A stretch of 64,000 bases of DNA from an uncultured Pseudomonadota bacterium (GTDB lineage: Bacteria; Pseudomonadota; Gammaproteobacteria; Steroidobacterales; Steroidobacteraceae): assembly GCA_903927005.1 (NCBI GenBank), contig CAIYLH010000113.1, positions 1-64,000 of the forward strand. Direction: 5' to 3'. The position numbers were made by a program, and so were the translations under genes. Below are positions 9,861 through 20,151 of this stretch, in pieces. The notes beneath the pieces were generated by a model, which did not search any database, was not told where the DNA came from, and saw only the letters and a list, made by a program, of their open reading frames with translations. The stretch's first letter is position 1; the number at the start of each line of letters is the position of its first letter.

Positions 9861-11225
9861 GTGACGGCCAACGGTTCCAACGCTATTACTGGTCTTGGTG
9901 ACGCCTCGCGGCTCACCGAGATCCGTCAGCGCCTGCTGTTCTTGCTGGGCGGTCTGATCGTTTACCGTGTCGGGACGTTCATCCCGACGCCTGGTATCGA
10001 TCCGATAGCCTTGTCCAAGTTCTTCCAGGAGCAGGAAGGAACCATTCTCGGGCTGTTCAATATGTTCTCCGGCGGCGCGCTGTCGCGGCTGTCGATCTTT
10101 GCACTCGGCGTCATGCCGTACATTTCGGCGTCGATCATCATCCAGATGGTCGCGGTTGTGTATCCGCCATGGGCGGAGTGGAAGAAGGAAGGCGAGGCTG
10201 GCCGCCGTCGTGTCACGCAATTGACGCGATACGCTGCGGTTGGGCTCGCGATCTTTCAGGGTCTGGGTGCGTCTTATGCATTCCAGAACCAGGGTGTCGT
10301 GCTGAACCCAGGCTGGTACTTCCTGTTGGTTGCGACCGTTACCCTGACGACCGGAACCATGTTCCTGATGTGGCTTGGTGAGCAGATCACCGAGCGCGGC
10401 ATCGGCAACGGCATTTCGATGATCATCCTGTCGGGCATCATCGCGGGCCTGCCTGCTGCGCTGGGCAACACGCTCAGCCAGATGAATACCGGCGAGATGA
10501 ACCCCGCGTTCGTGATCATTCTCGCGCTGGTCGTTGCGGCGGTTACATTCTTCGTCGTCTGGGTCGAAAGCGGCCAGCGTCGTATCGCGGTGAACTATGC
10601 CAAGCGCATGGTGGGCCGGCAGATGCTCGCAGGCCAGTCGAGCCACTTGCCGTTCAAGCTGAACATGTCGGGCGTGATCCCGCCGATCTTCGCTTCATCG
10701 CTACTGCTGTTTCCAGCCACGCTCGCGAGCTTTGCCGGCACCGGCGGCAGCGACACGGGCATCTCCGGCGGCTTTAAGGCGCTGATGCAGAATATCGCAG
10801 CGTCGCTCGGCTACGGCCAGCCGCTGCACATGCTGATCTACAGCGCGCTGATCATGTTCTTCTGCTTCTTCTATACCGGTCTAGTGTTCAATTCACGAGA
10901 GACCGCGGATAACCTTAAGAAGGCCGGTGCCTTCATTCCAGGTATCCGTCCTGGCCAGCAGACCGGCGAGTACATCGATCGGGTCCTGACTCGGCTCACG
11001 CTGTGGGGCGCGTTCTACGTGACCGGCGTTTGCTTGCTGCCGGAACTGCTTATTTCGTGGGGTAACGTGCCGTTCTATTTCGGCGGTACCTCCTTGCTGA
11101 TCATCGTGGTCGTTGTGATGGATTTCATCGCCCAGCTCAACGCGCACATGGTTTCGCACCAATATTCTGGTCTGATCAAGAAAGCCAACCTGCGCGGCTC
11201 CAGCCGTTCGGGCTCGTCGCGCTAA
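9861..11225 (+). CDS. secY: Protein translocase subunit SecY
   Basis: 454 aa, GTG start, ten hydrophobic segments. The central channel of the SecYEG inner-membrane translocon. Conserved: N-terminal [19 protein letters not shown], plug-region neighbourhood ([18 protein letters not shown]), and [18 protein letters not shown] in the cytosolic SecA/ribosome-binding loop. C-terminus is Ser/Arg-rich ([10 protein letters not shown]). Immediately downstream of rplO. Confidence 0.97.
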   Translation: MTANGSNAITGLGDASRLTEIRQRLLFLLGGLIVYRVGTFIPTPGIDPIALSKFFQEQEGTILGLFNMFSGGALSRLSIFALGVMPYISASIIIQMVAVVYPPWAEWKKEGEAGRRRVTQLTRYAAVGLAIFQGLGASYAFQNQGVVLNPGWYFLLVATVTLTTGTMFLMWLGEQITERGIGNGISMIILSGIIAGLPAALGNTLSQMNTGEMNPAFVIILALVVAAVTFFVVWVESGQRRIAVNYAKRMVGRQMLAGQSSHLPFKLNMSGVIPPIFASSLLLFPATLASFAGTGGSDTGISGGFKALMQNIAASLGYGQPLHMLIYSALIMFFCFFYTGLVFNSRETADNLKKAGAFIPGIRPGQQTGEYIDRVLTRLTLWGAFYVTGVCLLPELLISWGNVPFYFGGTSLLIIVVVVMDFIAQLNAHMVSHQYSGLIKKANLRGSSRSGSSR

Positions 11226-11258
11226 GCGGCGAGCGGCGCTCCTCCGAGGTTCTGTGAC

Positions 11259-11372
11259 ATGAAAGTCCGTCCGTCCGTTAAGAAGATCTGCAAGAACTGC
11301 AAGGTCGTTCGTCGCCGCGGCATCGTTTACATTATTTGTTCTGACGCTCGCCACAAGCAGCGTCAGGGCTGA
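11259..11372 (+). CDS. rpmJ: 50S ribosomal protein L36, zinc-ribbon (C-plus) type
   Basis: 37 aa: [20 protein letters not shown] onward to RHKQRQG. Zinc ligands C11, C14, C27 and H32 are all present, so this is the zinc-dependent paralogue class, whose zinc-free form replaces it under zinc starvation in other bacteria. GAGG RBS 11 nt upstream. Last gene of the spc operon. Confidence 0.97.
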   Translation: MKVRPSVKKICKNCKVVRRRGIVYIICSDARHKQRQG

Positions 11373-11481
11373 GACCAGAGCGCTTCAACCAGCCCGGCAG
11401 ACGGGGATCTGAATTCGGTAATGCTTTCAATGGGTTGTCCCAAAAAAGCCACCGAAATCTGATCTCTCGACGCTGTAACGG

Positions 11482-11510
11482 TTGAGGAAATCTTGGTTTT
11501 TAGCTAAAGT
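11482..11510 (+). promoter_or_regulatory. Candidate promoter for rpsM-rpsK-rpsD-rpoA-rplQ
   Basis: TTGAGG (11482-11487) and TAAAGT (11505-11510) with a 17-bp spacer, in an AT-richer stretch of the 174-bp rpmJ-rpsM gap. It would start transcription near 11517, about 30 nt before rpsM. This gives the alpha operon its own promoter besides read-through from spc. Confidence 0.5.
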
Positions 11511-11546
11511 ACGTAGTTCTTCCAAACGCATTCTTCAGGGCAGCAC

Positions 11547-11927
11547 ATGGCTCGCATTGCCGGCATCAACATCCCGATGAACAAGCACATTGTCATTGGG
11601 CTCACCCATATCTTCGGTATCGGCCGTCAGACGGCTCGTGATGCCTGCGAAGTTACGGGTGTTGCTCCGACCACCAAGACCAAGGACCTCACAGACGCCG
11701 AGGTCGCCTCGTTGCGCAGCTTCGTTGCGCGCGTGACGGTCGAGGGTGACCTTCGTCGTGAAACCGCTATGAACATCAAGCGGTTGATGGACATGGGCTC
11801 GTACCGTGGCATCCGCCACCGCAAGGGCCTGCCGATGCGCGGTCAGCGTACGCGGACCAATGCACGTACCCGTAAGGGTCCACGCAAGTCTGCCGTCAAG
11901 CTCAATGCACCCCCGGGCAAGGCCTGA
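11547..11927 (+). CDS. rpsM: 30S ribosomal protein S13
   Basis: 126 aa. [20 protein letters not shown] at the start, helix-hairpin-helix core, and a basic C-terminal tail ([15 protein letters not shown]) that reaches P-site tRNA. Slightly longer than the E. coli protein (118 aa). Confidence 0.97.
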   Translation: MARIAGINIPMNKHIVIGLTHIFGIGRQTARDACEVTGVAPTTKTKDLTDAEVASLRSFVARVTVEGDLRRETAMNIKRLMDMGSYRGIRHRKGLPMRGQRTRTNARTRKGPRKSAVKLNAPPGKA

Positions 11928-11956
11928 GCCTCACTTCTTTTTAGGAATATCTGCGA

Positions 11957-12364
11957 ATGGCTGAACAGAAATCCGGCGGTGACAAGAAAGCTCCGCGCGC
12001 CAAGAAGGCGCGGCGCCAGGTCAGCGATGCGATCGCCCATGTGCACGCGTCGTTCAACAACACGATCATCACGATCACTGACCGCCAGGGCGGAACCCTT
12101 TCATGGGCGACGTCGGGTGGCTGCGGTTTCCGTGGTTCGCGTAAGAGCACGCCGTTCGCGGCGCAGGTTGCAGCCGAGAAGGCTGGCGTAGCTGCGCAGG
12201 AATACGGCGTTCGCAACGTCGAAGTTCGCGTCAAGGGCCCCGGCCCGGGTCGTGAGTCCGCGGTCCGCGCCCTTAACGGCTGCGGTCTTAAAATCACCAG
12301 CATTGCGGACGTCACCCCGATCCCGCACAACGGTTGTCGCCCGTCCAAGAAGCGGCGCGTCTGA
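11957..12364 (+). CDS. rpsK: 30S ribosomal protein S11
   Basis: 135 aa. [19 protein letters not shown] and [19 protein letters not shown] are family signatures; SKKRRV at the C-terminus. Forms the 30S platform with S18/S6. The N-terminus is Lys/Ala-rich. Confidence 0.97.
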   Translation: MAEQKSGGDKKAPRAKKARRQVSDAIAHVHASFNNTIITITDRQGGTLSWATSGGCGFRGSRKSTPFAAQVAAEKAGVAAQEYGVRNVEVRVKGPGPGRESAVRALNGCGLKITSIADVTPIPHNGCRPSKKRRV

Positions 12365-12399
12365 CGGGCGCTTAAACGCGACCCTATTCGAGGAACGCA

Positions 12400-13023
12400 A
12401 TGGCTAGGTATCTCGGTCCCAAGTGCAAACTCTCGCGTCGCGAGGGCACTGATCTTTTCCTGAAGAGCGGCGTCAAGTCACTCGAGCAGAAGTGCAAACT
12501 CGGCGTGCCTCCGGGCGGCGTCAAGGGCGAACGCAAGCAGCGTCTGTCGGACTACGGCATTCAGCTTCGCGAGAAGCAGAAGCTGCGCCGCATGTACGGC
12601 GTGCTGGAGCGTCAGTTCCGCAACTATTACCACAAGGCTGCCGGTCGTCCGGGCGCCACTGGTGAGAACCTGCTGAAGTCGCTCGAGCGTCGCCTGGACA
12701 ACGTTGTCTACCGTATGGGCTTCGCTTGCACCCGCGCCGAGGCTCGCCAGTTGGTGTCTCACAAGGGCATCTCGGTGAACGGCAAGGTTGTTAACGTGGC
12801 GTCGTACCAGTGCAGCGCTGGCGATGTGATCGAGATTCGGGAGCACGCCAAGGCCCAGGGCCGCGTTGCCGCCTCGCTCGCGATTGCCGCCTCGTCCGGT
12901 TTCCCGGACTGGGTGATTGTCGACGAGAAGAAGCTGGTGGGCACGTTGAAGTCCATCCCGGACCGCGACGAAATTCTCCCGGATATCAACGAGAACCTCG
13001 TCGTCGAGTTGTACTCGAAGTAA
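12400..13023 (+). CDS. rpsD: 30S ribosomal protein S4
   Basis: 207 aa of the zinc-free type: the N-terminal domain has [20 protein letters not shown] without a CxxC...C set. S4 RNA-binding domain around residues 95-155 ([20 protein letters not shown]). In E. coli S4 represses the alpha operon through a pseudoknot near rpsM; such a structure was not identified here. Confidence 0.97.
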   Translation: MARYLGPKCKLSRREGTDLFLKSGVKSLEQKCKLGVPPGGVKGERKQRLSDYGIQLREKQKLRRMYGVLERQFRNYYHKAAGRPGATGENLLKSLERRLDNVVYRMGFACTRAEARQLVSHKGISVNGKVVNVASYQCSAGDVIEIREHAKAQGRVAASLAIAASSGFPDWVIVDEKKLVGTLKSIPDRDEILPDINENLVVELYSK

Positions 13024-13035
13024 TCGAATCCCTGG

Positions 13036-13056
13036 CCCGCCGGCCCGTCCGGCGGG
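13036..13056 (+). terminator. GC-rich hairpin in the rpsD-rpoA gap
   Basis: Perfect 8-bp stem CCCGCCGG / CCGGCGGG with a 5-nt loop, 12 nt after the rpsD stop, no T-tract. Likely an RNA-processing or stabilising element within the alpha operon and not a full terminator, because rpoA and rplQ follow without a visible promoter. Confidence 0.45.
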
Positions 13057-13083
13057 TCGCAGTTTCAGACCCAGGTGCCTCCT

Positions 13084-14085
13084 ATGCAGGGATCAGTCGC
13101 AGAATTTCTGAAGCCGCGTGTCGTCAAGGTTACCGAGCAGGGACCCAGGCACGCGCGCGTTGTCATCGAGCCGTTCGAGCGTGGCTTCGGCCATACGCTC
13201 GGCAACGCGCTTCGTCGCGTCCTCCTGTCATCGCTGCCAGGTGCGGCGATCACTGAAGTCGAGATCGACGGAGTGCTCCATGAGTACACCTCGATCGAAG
13301 GCGTTCAGGAAGACGTGGTAGAGGTTCTGCTGAACCTCAAGCTGGTTGCTGTGCGCATGCACTCACGTGACGAGTCGGAGCTGCGACTGGTCAAGAAGGG
13401 CCCCGGCCCGGTGCGCGCTGGTGACATCCAGGGCGACCATGACGTCGAGATCCTGAACCCGGACCTGATCATCGCCAACCTGACGAAGGCCGGCGAGCTG
13501 AACATGACCCTGAAGATCGAGCGTGGCCGCGGTTATCGCCCGGCAATCGCCCGTAGCTTCGACGAGCAGACCCGCCCGATCGGCCGCCTGCAGCTTGACG
13601 CCTCGTTCTCGCCGGTACGTCGCGTGACTTACAACGTCGAGGCCGCCCGCGTCGAACAGCGTACCGACCTCGACAAGCTGATCATCGACATCGAGACCAA
13701 CGGTACGATCGATCCGGAAGAAGCCATCCGGCGCGCCGGCGCGATCCTCAAGGATCAGCTGTCGGTGTTCGTGGACCTGCAGGGTCAGGAAGAGGGTTCC
13801 GCCAAGGCGGTTGAGACCCAGTTCGACCCGATTCTGCTCCGCCCGGTCGACGAGCTCGAGCTCACCGTGCGCAGTGCCAACTGCCTCAAGGCCGAGAACA
13901 TCCACTACATCGGCGACCTGGTGCAGCGCACCGAGGTCGAGCTTCTTCGTACGCCAAACCTCGGCAAGAAGTCGCTCACCGAGATCAAGGAAGTCCTCGA
14001 GAGCCACGGGCTGTCGCTTGGCATGCGCCTCGAGGGCTGGCCGCCGCCGACCCTGCGTCGCGAAGACGAATACAAGACGGCCTGA
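13084..14085 (+). CDS. rpoA: DNA-directed RNA polymerase subunit alpha
   Basis: 333 aa from ATG 13084 ([12 protein letters not shown]); a GTG three codons earlier is less likely. N-terminal dimerisation domain with [17 protein letters not shown], then linker, then the C-terminal domain with [11 protein letters not shown] (the DNA-contacting arginine class) and [14 protein letters not shown], which binds UP elements and activators such as the CRP-type protein encoded at 62414-63154. Confidence 0.98.
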   Translation: MQGSVAEFLKPRVVKVTEQGPRHARVVIEPFERGFGHTLGNALRRVLLSSLPGAAITEVEIDGVLHEYTSIEGVQEDVVEVLLNLKLVAVRMHSRDESELRLVKKGPGPVRAGDIQGDHDVEILNPDLIIANLTKAGELNMTLKIERGRGYRPAIARSFDEQTRPIGRLQLDASFSPVRRVTYNVEAARVEQRTDLDKLIIDIETNGTIDPEEAIRRAGAILKDQLSVFVDLQGQEEGSAKAVETQFDPILLRPVDELELTVRSANCLKAENIHYIGDLVQRTEVELLRTPNLGKKSLTEIKEVLESHGLSLGMRLEGWPPPTLRREDEYKTA

Positions 14086-14117
14086 CCTAGCGTCCGGCAT
14101 TTAGCGAAGAGAAGTAC

Positions 14118-14603
14118 ATGCGTCATCATAATTCCGGCCGGCAGCTGTCGCGTAACAGCTCGCACCGCCACGCACTGATGCGGAACCTGTCGGCGGCTCT
14201 GCTGCAGTACGAGACCATCCGCACCACCGTTCCCAAGGCGAAGGAGCTGCGTCGGGTCGTCGAGCCAATCATCACGCTCGCCAAGACCGATAGCATGGCT
14301 GCCCGCCGTCGCGCGTTCGCGTTCTTGCGTAACGAGGCGCTCGTCGAGAAGCTGTTCACGGATCTCGGTCCGCGCTTTGCGACTCGCGCTGGTGGCTACA
14401 CCCGCATCCTTAAGATGGAGCCGCGTGCTGGCGACTCGGCGCCGATGGCGCTGATGCAGCTCACGGAGAAGCCAGTGGTAGCGACTGCTGCTGCCGAGCC
14501 GATTGCTGCAGGCAAGCCGAAGCGCGCCAAGAAGGCGCCGGCGGCTGATGGCGAGGCGGCTCCGGCCGCTAAGAAGCCCCGCGCCAAGAAGGCGGCTGCC
14601 TGA
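14118..14603 (+). CDS. rplQ: 50S ribosomal protein L17 with long basic Ala/Lys/Pro tail
   Basis: 161 aa. Residues 1-120 match L17 ([43 protein letters not shown]). About 40 further residues form a low-complexity tail with repeated [12 protein letters not shown] and KKPRAKK. Such tails occur in some gammaproteobacteria and resemble the repeats in the RsfS extension of this window. Last gene of the ribosomal super-operon. Confidence 0.97.
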   Translation: MRHHNSGRQLSRNSSHRHALMRNLSAALLQYETIRTTVPKAKELRRVVEPIITLAKTDSMAARRRAFAFLRNEALVEKLFTDLGPRFATRAGGYTRILKMEPRAGDSAPMALMQLTEKPVVATAAAEPIAAGKPKRAKKAPAADGEAAPAAKKPRAKKAAA

Positions 14604-14666
14604 GCAGTTAACGATTAGTCCGGCGTATTTCGATGACCCGTACGGGCATCGAGTCGCCATAGTAGT

Positions 14667-14696
14667 AGGCCGGGGTATCCCCCCGGCCTTTTTTTA
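14667..14696 (+). terminator. Strong intrinsic terminator of the ribosomal super-operon
   Basis: Perfect 9-bp stem AGGCCGGGG / CCCCGGCCT, loop TATCC, followed directly by seven T residues. 64 nt after the rplQ stop. The clearest intrinsic terminator in the window. Confidence 0.93.
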
Positions 14697-14767
14697 AGCC
14701 AGTCATTTCTGGCGACAATCGATCCGAGCGCGCGGTTCGATTCAGGCGGGGAGCCACTCCCTGCCGC

Positions 14768-14790
14768 GCGGGCGGCGAGACGCCTCCCGC
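14768..14790 (-). terminator. Hairpin downstream of pepQ
   Basis: Stem GCGGG-GGCG / CGCC-CCCGC with one internal mismatch and a 3-nt loop, 23 nt past the pepQ stop on the minus strand. No T-tract, so termination strength is uncertain. The remaining 14604-14812 interval holds only this and the rplQ terminator. Confidence 0.35.
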
Positions 14791-14812
14791 CGCACGCGAC
14801 GCTGCTCGCCGG

Positions 14813-16138
14813 CTAGCTCAGAGCGGCGAATGCCGCTCGCGTCAGGTTCTCCGGTTCCCCATCCGTTGCCACAACGTCGTCCTCAATGCGCACGCCTCCA
14901 TAGGGCGCGAGCTCTCCGACCCGTTGCCAGTTGATGTCTCGGCCGCGACCGTCGCCACGTGCGCGCGCCAGCAGCAGATCGATGAAGTACAGACCCGGCT
15001 CGATCGTCACAACCATGCCTGCAGTGAGCGTGCGCGTCAGGCGCAGATAGCGGTGCGCTGAGGGCGGAGGGGTGGTGCCGCCTTTGGCCGACGTTTGGTG
15101 TCCGCCGATATCATGCACTTGCAGCCCGAGCAGATGGCCGATGCCATGCGGAAAGAAGATGCTCGTAAGGTCGGTCGCCACCGCTGCATCCGCTGAGCAG
15201 GTCACGATGTTCTGTGCGACCAGCAGTTCCGCGAGCAAGCGGTGAGCTGCCAGATGGATGTCGGGGTAGTGCATGCCTGGACGAACCATGGCGCACAGCT
15301 TCAGCTCCAAGGCGTCAAAGTCAGCGATCAGTTCCGCGAAGGGGCCAGGCGCTGCGGCGTGGGTGCGGGTGATGTCGCAGGCGTAGCCGCGGAACTGCGT
15401 TCCAGCGTCGATCAGCAGCGAGCGACGTTCTGGCGGCGCGTCGCTCTGCAGTTCGGTGTAGTGCAGGATCGCCGCGCCCTCGTTCAGGGCAATGATGTTC
15501 GGGTAAGGCAGCCCCGCTTCCGTATGGCCGGATGCGGCGAGGTAGGCGAGGTGAATCTGGTACTCCGATGCACCGGCGGCAAAGGCCTTCGCGGCAGCAC
15601 GATGCGCGCGCGCGCCGGCGGCCGACGCTTGCCGCAGGCAGTTCAGCTCATAGGGCGTTTTGGCTGCTCGGGCGTAGTGCAAGGCATCCATCAACGGCGC
15701 CGGGTTGACTGCTCCGAATCCCCAGCCTTCGATGCCGGTGAACGGCTCGCCGACGAAGACTGCCCCGGCGGGCACAAAACGGCGCGCGGCCGCCGGCTCG
15801 CGGATTACCTGTACGTCAAAGCTCTCCAGCCAGGCGTCGGTCGGCATCGTCGGTGGCTTGTGCCAGTAGTCCTCGGGCTGGTGGAAAAGCAATTGTGGCT
15901 TTTGACCTGGCCGGATGACCAGAAAAGAGCCGGGCGCATTGTCGATGGGCGCCCAGACCCTGAAATGTGGGTTTGCGACAAACGGGTGCGTCTGGTCGTC
16001 GAGGAATCGGTATTGCTGAAAACCAGCCCCGATGACGAGTGCGTCCGCTCCAGCGGCGTCCAGCGCCTGAGCCGCCGTGGCGGCCATTGAGGCCAAATGG
16101 GCCGGGAAAAGGGCGTCTAGCGCGGCGTTCTTCTGCAT
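14813..16138 (-). CDS. pepQ: Xaa-Pro dipeptidase
   Basis: 441 aa, PepQ length. Creatinase-like N-terminal domain (residues 1-160) and a pita-bread metallopeptidase domain. Predicted dinuclear metal ligands D244 and D255 (LLIDAGTQFRGYACDITRTH), H335 (FFPHGIGHLLGLQVHD), E380 (TIEPGLYF) and E419 (GGVRIEDD). Cleaves dipeptides with C-terminal proline in the cytoplasm; the E. coli enzyme also hydrolyses some organophosphates. ATG at 16138 has an AGGGAA RBS. Single-gene unit, convergent with rplQ. Confidence 0.94.
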   Translation of the reverse strand: MQKNAALDALFPAHLASMAATAAQALDAAGADALVIGAGFQQYRFLDDQTHPFVANPHFRVWAPIDNAPGSFLVIRPGQKPQLLFHQPEDYWHKPPTMPTDAWLESFDVQVIREPAAARRFVPAGAVFVGEPFTGIEGWGFGAVNPAPLMDALHYARAAKTPYELNCLRQASAAGARAHRAAAKAFAAGASEYQIHLAYLAASGHTEAGLPYPNIIALNEGAAILHYTELQSDAPPERRSLLIDAGTQFRGYACDITRTHAAAPGPFAELIADFDALELKLCAMVRPGMHYPDIHLAAHRLLAELLVAQNIVTCSADAAVATDLTSIFFPHGIGHLLGLQVHDIGGHQTSAKGGTTPPPSAHRYLRLTRTLTAGMVVTIEPGLYFIDLLLARARGDGRGRDINWQRVGELAPYGGVRIEDDVVATDGEPENLTRAAFAALS

Positions 16139-16252
16139 AATTTTCCCTGTAAACGGGCTGAAATTGCGGTGCCCGCGATGGGCAAGTGTAGTGGGGTTAG
16201 CCTTGTCTGTGCCACGTCTCTAAGTTTTGTGAGCATTCCCGTTTAAAGTCTG

Positions 16253-16258
16253 TACAAT
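16253..16258 (+). promoter_or_regulatory. Candidate -10 box for the small lipoprotein gene
   Basis: TACAAT in the 204-bp gap between divergent pepQ and the lipoprotein gene, about 85 nt before its ATG. No well-spaced -35 box was found (TTGTGA upstream is 20 bp away), so this is tentative. Confidence 0.3.
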
Positions 16259-16342
16259 TTCCGGCCGTGGACCGGGACGGGCTCGTACTGACCGCCGGAC
16301 CGGCCGCGATTTCTCACCACCTAGAATTTGGGGTATCGACCG

Positions 16343-16543
16343 ATGAACGTGAAAATCGCCTTTGGCGCCATTGCGCTGGCGCTGGCCCTCGCTGCTTGCG
16401 GTGGTAACAAGGAAGCTGCTCCGGCCGCCCCTGCTGCCGACGCTGCTCCTGCTGCTGCTGCTGCTCCTGCTGCCGACGCTGCCGCGCCGGCTGCTGACGC
16501 TGCTGCTCCGGCTGCTGCCCCGGCGGAAGCGCCGAAGCCGTAA
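16343..16543 (+). CDS. Small Ala/Pro-rich putative lipoprotein
   Basis: 66 aa. Residues 1-18 form a short signal peptide ending in a lipobox (LALAAC, Cys19 followed by Gly-Gly), so the protein should be lipid-anchored; residues 20-66 are almost only Ala, Pro, Asp and Glu in AAPAADAA-like repeats (GCTGCT-rich DNA). Glycine after the cysteine argues against Lol avoidance, favouring the outer membrane. No known function; the tail looks like a flexible spacer. Bounded by its own terminator, so it is probably monocistronic and well expressed. Confidence 0.7.
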   Translation: MNVKIAFGAIALALALAACGGNKEAAPAAPAADAAPAAAAAPAADAAAPAADAAAPAAAPAEAPKP

Positions 16544-16570
16544 TCGAAACGCGCAAGCGTTTTCGATTCG

Positions 16571-16618
16571 AACCGGGTCGGATCGCCAGCTTAGGCTGGT
16601 GGGTCTGCCCCGGTTTTT
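16571..16618 (+). terminator. Nested intrinsic terminator after the lipoprotein gene
   Basis: Outer stem AACCGGG (16571-16577) / CCCGGTT (16608-16614) running into a T-run, with an inner stem CCAGC / GCTGG (16586-16599). 28 nt after the stop codon. Confidence 0.75.
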
Positions 16619-16668
16619 CAATTTCCGGGGACCCCCTACGGTTCCCTAGTCCTGCATGAGATGAACTC

Positions 16669-17205
16669 ATGAGCGTCACGCTGCGCGACGCAAGACGGTC
16701 CGATGAGGACCAACGCTGGATCCAAGCCGTGTACCCCGAGTATCTCGAGGAACTGACGGACGTGATGCATTTGGGAACCGGGGTCTTCCCGGTGCTCGGC
16801 GAGCATGGCGAACGACACGCCGAACTGCTGGCGCGATGGTTTCGCGACGACCGCTCCCACCCGCTGCTGATCCTCGATTCCGGCCGTGCCTGTGGCTTTG
16901 CGCTCGTCTCCCGGCCACTGATCGTCTCGCCGGCCAAGGGTGCGTTTGAGTTTCGCATGGCGGAGTTCTTTATCCGCGACAGCTTTCGCCGCCGCGGCGT
17001 TGGTCGCGCTGCTGCCAGCCTTATCTTCAGCCGCTTTGCCGGTCGCTGGGAGGTCTCGGAGGCCACCGCGAATGTTCGCGCCGTGGGCTTCTGGCGCCAG
17101 ACGGTGATGGCCTATACGCGCGGTCGCTACGACGAGCGCGTCCGCGACGGCGAAGTACGCCAGACCTTTATCAGCAGCAACGCACCGACCCTCGGTCGGG
17201 GCTGA
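16669..17205 (+). CDS. GNAT-family N-acetyltransferase
   Basis: 178 aa. The acetyl-CoA pyrophosphate-binding motif RRRGVGRAAA is followed by the typical helix, then NVRAVGFWRQ (motif B). Substrate unknown; the sequence after the catalytic core (YDERVRDGEVRQTF) resembles GNAT proteins acting on small molecules or protein N-termini, but no assignment is justified. ATG at 16669. Convergent with uvrA, with 8 bp between stop codons. Confidence 0.85.
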   Translation: MSVTLRDARRSDEDQRWIQAVYPEYLEELTDVMHLGTGVFPVLGEHGERHAELLARWFRDDRSHPLLILDSGRACGFALVSRPLIVSPAKGAFEFRMAEFFIRDSFRRRGVGRAAASLIFSRFAGRWEVSEATANVRAVGFWRQTVMAYTRGRYDERVRDGEVRQTFISSNAPTLGRG

Positions 17206-17213
17206 GCCGGCCC

Positions 17214-20081
17214 TCAGGCCTTGCTGCGACGCGGGCGTACGGCTGCGGGCGCCGGATGCCGTGCCAACTGGATCGTCAGGTGTTCGCCCGTATGCGAGCC
17301 GGGCAATCGTGCGATGGCCTCTGGCGTGCCGCAACCGAGCAGTCGTCCGCCACCATCGCCGCCTTCGGGCCCCAGGTCGATGACCCAGTCCGCGGTCTTG
17401 ACGACGTCGAGGTTGTGCTCGATGACCACCACCGTGTTGCCTTCGTCGCGCAGGCGTCGAAGCACGATTAGCAACTGCGCGATGTCATGGAAATGCAGGC
17501 CTGTGGTCGGCTCGTCCAGGATGTACAGCGTGCGGCCCGTTGCGCGCTTGGACAGCTCCTTTGCGAGCTTGACCCGTTGCGCCTCGCCGCCTGAGAGCGT
17601 GGTCGCGTTCTGTCCCAGACGCACGTACGACAGGCCTACGTCGAGTAGGGTGCGCAGCTTTTGGGCAATCACCGGTACCGGTTGGAAGAAAGCGTGTGCG
17701 TCCTCGATGGTCATTTCGAGCACCTCGTGGATGCTCTTTCCCTTGTAGCGAATCTCGAGGGTCTCGCGGTTGTAACGCTTGCCCTTGCAGATGTCGCACG
17801 GCACGTAGACGTCAGGCAGAAAGTGCATTTCGACCTGGATGACCCCGTCACCCTGGCAGGCCTCACAGCGGCCACCTTTGACGTTGAAGCTAAAGCGGCC
17901 TGGTTCGTAGCCGCGGGCGCGCGCTTCAGGCGTTTGCGAGTACATCTCACGGATCGGTGTGAACAGACCGGTGTAGGTCGCCGGGTTTGAGCGTGGCGTG
18001 CGGCCGATCGGGCTTTGGTCGATGTCGATGACACGGTCAATGTGCTGCAGACCGTCGACACCCTCGCAGGGTGCCGGCTCGTCACTGGCGTCGTTGAGCG
18101 TCTGTGCGACCCGGCGGTAGAGCGTGTCGTTCACCAGCGTCGACTTGCCGGATCCAGACACGCCGGTAACGCAGGTGAATAGCCCGATAGGGAAGTCGAC
18201 CGTGACTTTCTTGAGATTGTTGCCGGTCGCGTTTCGGACGCGGATCTGGCGCTTGGGGTCGTTCAGTGTGCGCTTGGTGGGAATCTCTATCCGGGTGCGG
18301 CCCGACAGGTACTGGCCCGTCAGGGAGCGGGCGCAGCCCTCGATGTCGGCGACGGAGCCTTGGGCGACGATTTCACCGCCGTGTACGCCGGCGCCGGGGC
18401 CGATGTCGACGACGTAGTCGGCCTGTCGGATCGAGTCCTCGTCATGCTCGACGACGATCACGGTGTTGCCGAGGTCGCGCAGCCGGATCAGCGTGTCCAG
18501 CAGGCGCTGGTTGTCGCGCTGGTGCAGGCCAATCGACGGCTCATCGAGGATGTACATGACACCAACAAGTCCGGAGCCGACCTGGCTTGCGAGCCGAATG
18601 CGCTGCGCTTCGCCGCCGGAGAGCGTCTCTGCGCTGCGATCTAGAGTCAGATACTGCAGGCCTACGTTGGCGAGGAAGCCAACTCGGTCGCGGATCTCCT
18701 TAACGATCTTGACCGCGACCGTACCGCGCCAGCCGGGCAGCTCGAGGGTCGTGAAGAACTCCAGCGCCCGGCTGACGGATAGCGCGGTGATCTCGGCGAT
18801 ATTGCGGCCGGCGACAAAGACATGGCGCGCCGCGGTATTCAGTCGCGTGCCGCCGCAGTCTGGGCACGGCTTATGCCCGAGGTACTTGGCGAGTTCCTCG
18901 CGCACCATCATCGAGTCGGTTTCCCGGTAGCGGCGCTCGAGGTTTGGCAGGATGCCCTCGAAAACGTGGCGCTTGCGCGCGGTGCCGCCGCGGCCGTCAA
19001 AGTAGCGGAACTCCACGGTCTCGGTGCCGCTGCCGTTGAGCAGGACCGCTTGCACCTTCGCGTCGAGTTCGTTCCAGGGCGCCTCGACGTCGAACTTGTA
19101 GTGGCGCGCGATCGACTGGATTATCGCGAAGTAATAGGCGTTGCGCCTGTCCCAGCCGCGCACCGCGCCGGCTGCGAGCGAAAGGTGAGGCTGCGTGACA
19201 AGCCGCGCCGGGTCGAAGAACTGCTTGACCCCGAGGCCGTCGCAGGTTGGGCAGGCGCCGGCGGGATTGTTGAACGAGAACAGCCGCGGCTCCAGCTCGG
19301 CCAGCGACCAGCCGCAGACGTTGCAGGCGAACTTGTCTGAAAACACGAGCTCGGCGCGCTTGGGCTCGTTGATGAACGCGATGGACGCGATGCCGTTGCC
19401 GAGCTTGAGCGCGGTCTCGAACGACTCCGCCAGCCGCTGGCCGATATCGGCGCGTGCCTTGAAGCGATCGATCACGGCCTCAATCGTGTGCTTCTTGCGC
19501 AGGTCCAGTGTCGGTGGGTCGTCGAGTTCGGCGACGGCGCCGTCGATGCGTGCGCGTACGAAGCCCTTGCTCTTGAGTTCCTCGAGCAGTTGGGCGTGTT
19601 CGCCTTTGCGGTCCTTCACCACCGGTGAAAGCAGCAGCAGCGGCGTGCCCTCCGGCAGTTCCAGCACTTGGTCGACCATCTGGCTGACGGTTTGTGCGGC
19701 GAGCTCCAGCCCATGCTCAGGGCAGCGCGGCGTGCCGGCACGCGCATACAGCAGACGCAGGTAGTCGTAGATCTCGGTGACTGTCGCGACCGTCGAGCGC
19801 GGGTTGTGCGAGGTCGACTTCTGTTCGATCGAGATGGCAGGAGACAGGCCTTCGATCGTGTCGACGTCGGGCTTCTCCATCATCGACAGGAACTGGCGCG
19901 CATAGGCCGACAGCGATTCGACGTAGCGACGCTGGCCTTCGGCGTAGATTGTGTCGAAGGCGAGTGAGGACTTGCCGGAGCCCGACAAGCCGGTCAACAC
20001 AATGAGCTTATCCCGGGGCAGATCGAGGTCGACGCCCTTCAGGTTGTGCGTGCGTGCGCCGCGGATACGAATCTCGTGCAT
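17214..20081 (-). CDS. uvrA: Excinuclease ABC subunit A
   Basis: 955 aa from [18 protein letters not shown]; the frame stays open 22 codons further but that stretch is not family-like. Two ABC ATPase modules: Walker [11 protein letters not shown] and [10 protein letters not shown], signatures [12 protein letters not shown] and [12 protein letters not shown], and zinc fingers ([14 protein letters not shown]...CDICKG). Recognises DNA damage with UvrB in nucleotide excision repair. No LexA-type box was recognised in the short divergent region with the MFS gene. Confidence 0.96.
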   Translation of the reverse strand: MHEIRIRGARTHNLKGVDLDLPRDKLIVLTGLSGSGKSSLAFDTIYAEGQRRYVESLSAYARQFLSMMEKPDVDTIEGLSPAISIEQKSTSHNPRSTVATVTEIYDYLRLLYARAGTPRCPEHGLELAAQTVSQMVDQVLELPEGTPLLLLSPVVKDRKGEHAQLLEELKSKGFVRARIDGAVAELDDPPTLDLRKKHTIEAVIDRFKARADIGQRLAESFETALKLGNGIASIAFINEPKRAELVFSDKFACNVCGWSLAELEPRLFSFNNPAGACPTCDGLGVKQFFDPARLVTQPHLSLAAGAVRGWDRRNAYYFAIIQSIARHYKFDVEAPWNELDAKVQAVLLNGSGTETVEFRYFDGRGGTARKRHVFEGILPNLERRYRETDSMMVREELAKYLGHKPCPDCGGTRLNTAARHVFVAGRNIAEITALSVSRALEFFTTLELPGWRGTVAVKIVKEIRDRVGFLANVGLQYLTLDRSAETLSGGEAQRIRLASQVGSGLVGVMYILDEPSIGLHQRDNQRLLDTLIRLRDLGNTVIVVEHDEDSIRQADYVVDIGPGAGVHGGEIVAQGSVADIEGCARSLTGQYLSGRTRIEIPTKRTLNDPKRQIRVRNATGNNLKKVTVDFPIGLFTCVTGVSGSGKSTLVNDTLYRRVAQTLNDASDEPAPCEGVDGLQHIDRVIDIDQSPIGRTPRSNPATYTGLFTPIREMYSQTPEARARGYEPGRFSFNVKGGRCEACQGDGVIQVEMHFLPDVYVPCDICKGKRYNRETLEIRYKGKSIHEVLEMTIEDAHAFFQPVPVIAQKLRTLLDVGLSYVRLGQNATTLSGGEAQRVKLAKELSKRATGRTLYILDEPTTGLHFHDIAQLLIVLRRLRDEGNTVVVIEHNLDVVKTADWVIDLGPEGGDGGGRLLGCGTPEAIARLPGSHTGEHLTIQLARHPAPAAVRPRRSKA

Positions 20082-20151
20082 CTTGGGTCCGGGAATTTCG
20101 GGCGAATTCGATAGAATACAAGGCGCGTTCCCTTTCAGGTAAGACAACCCA

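Noticed and set aside
14730-14755. GGTTCGATTC resembling a tRNA T-loop
   Set aside because: The flanking bases do not form a T-stem, acceptor stem or anticodon arm.
20082-20151. Possible LexA box between uvrA and the MFS gene
   Set aside because: No CTG-N10-CAG or other clear LexA palindrome was found in the 70-bp gap.
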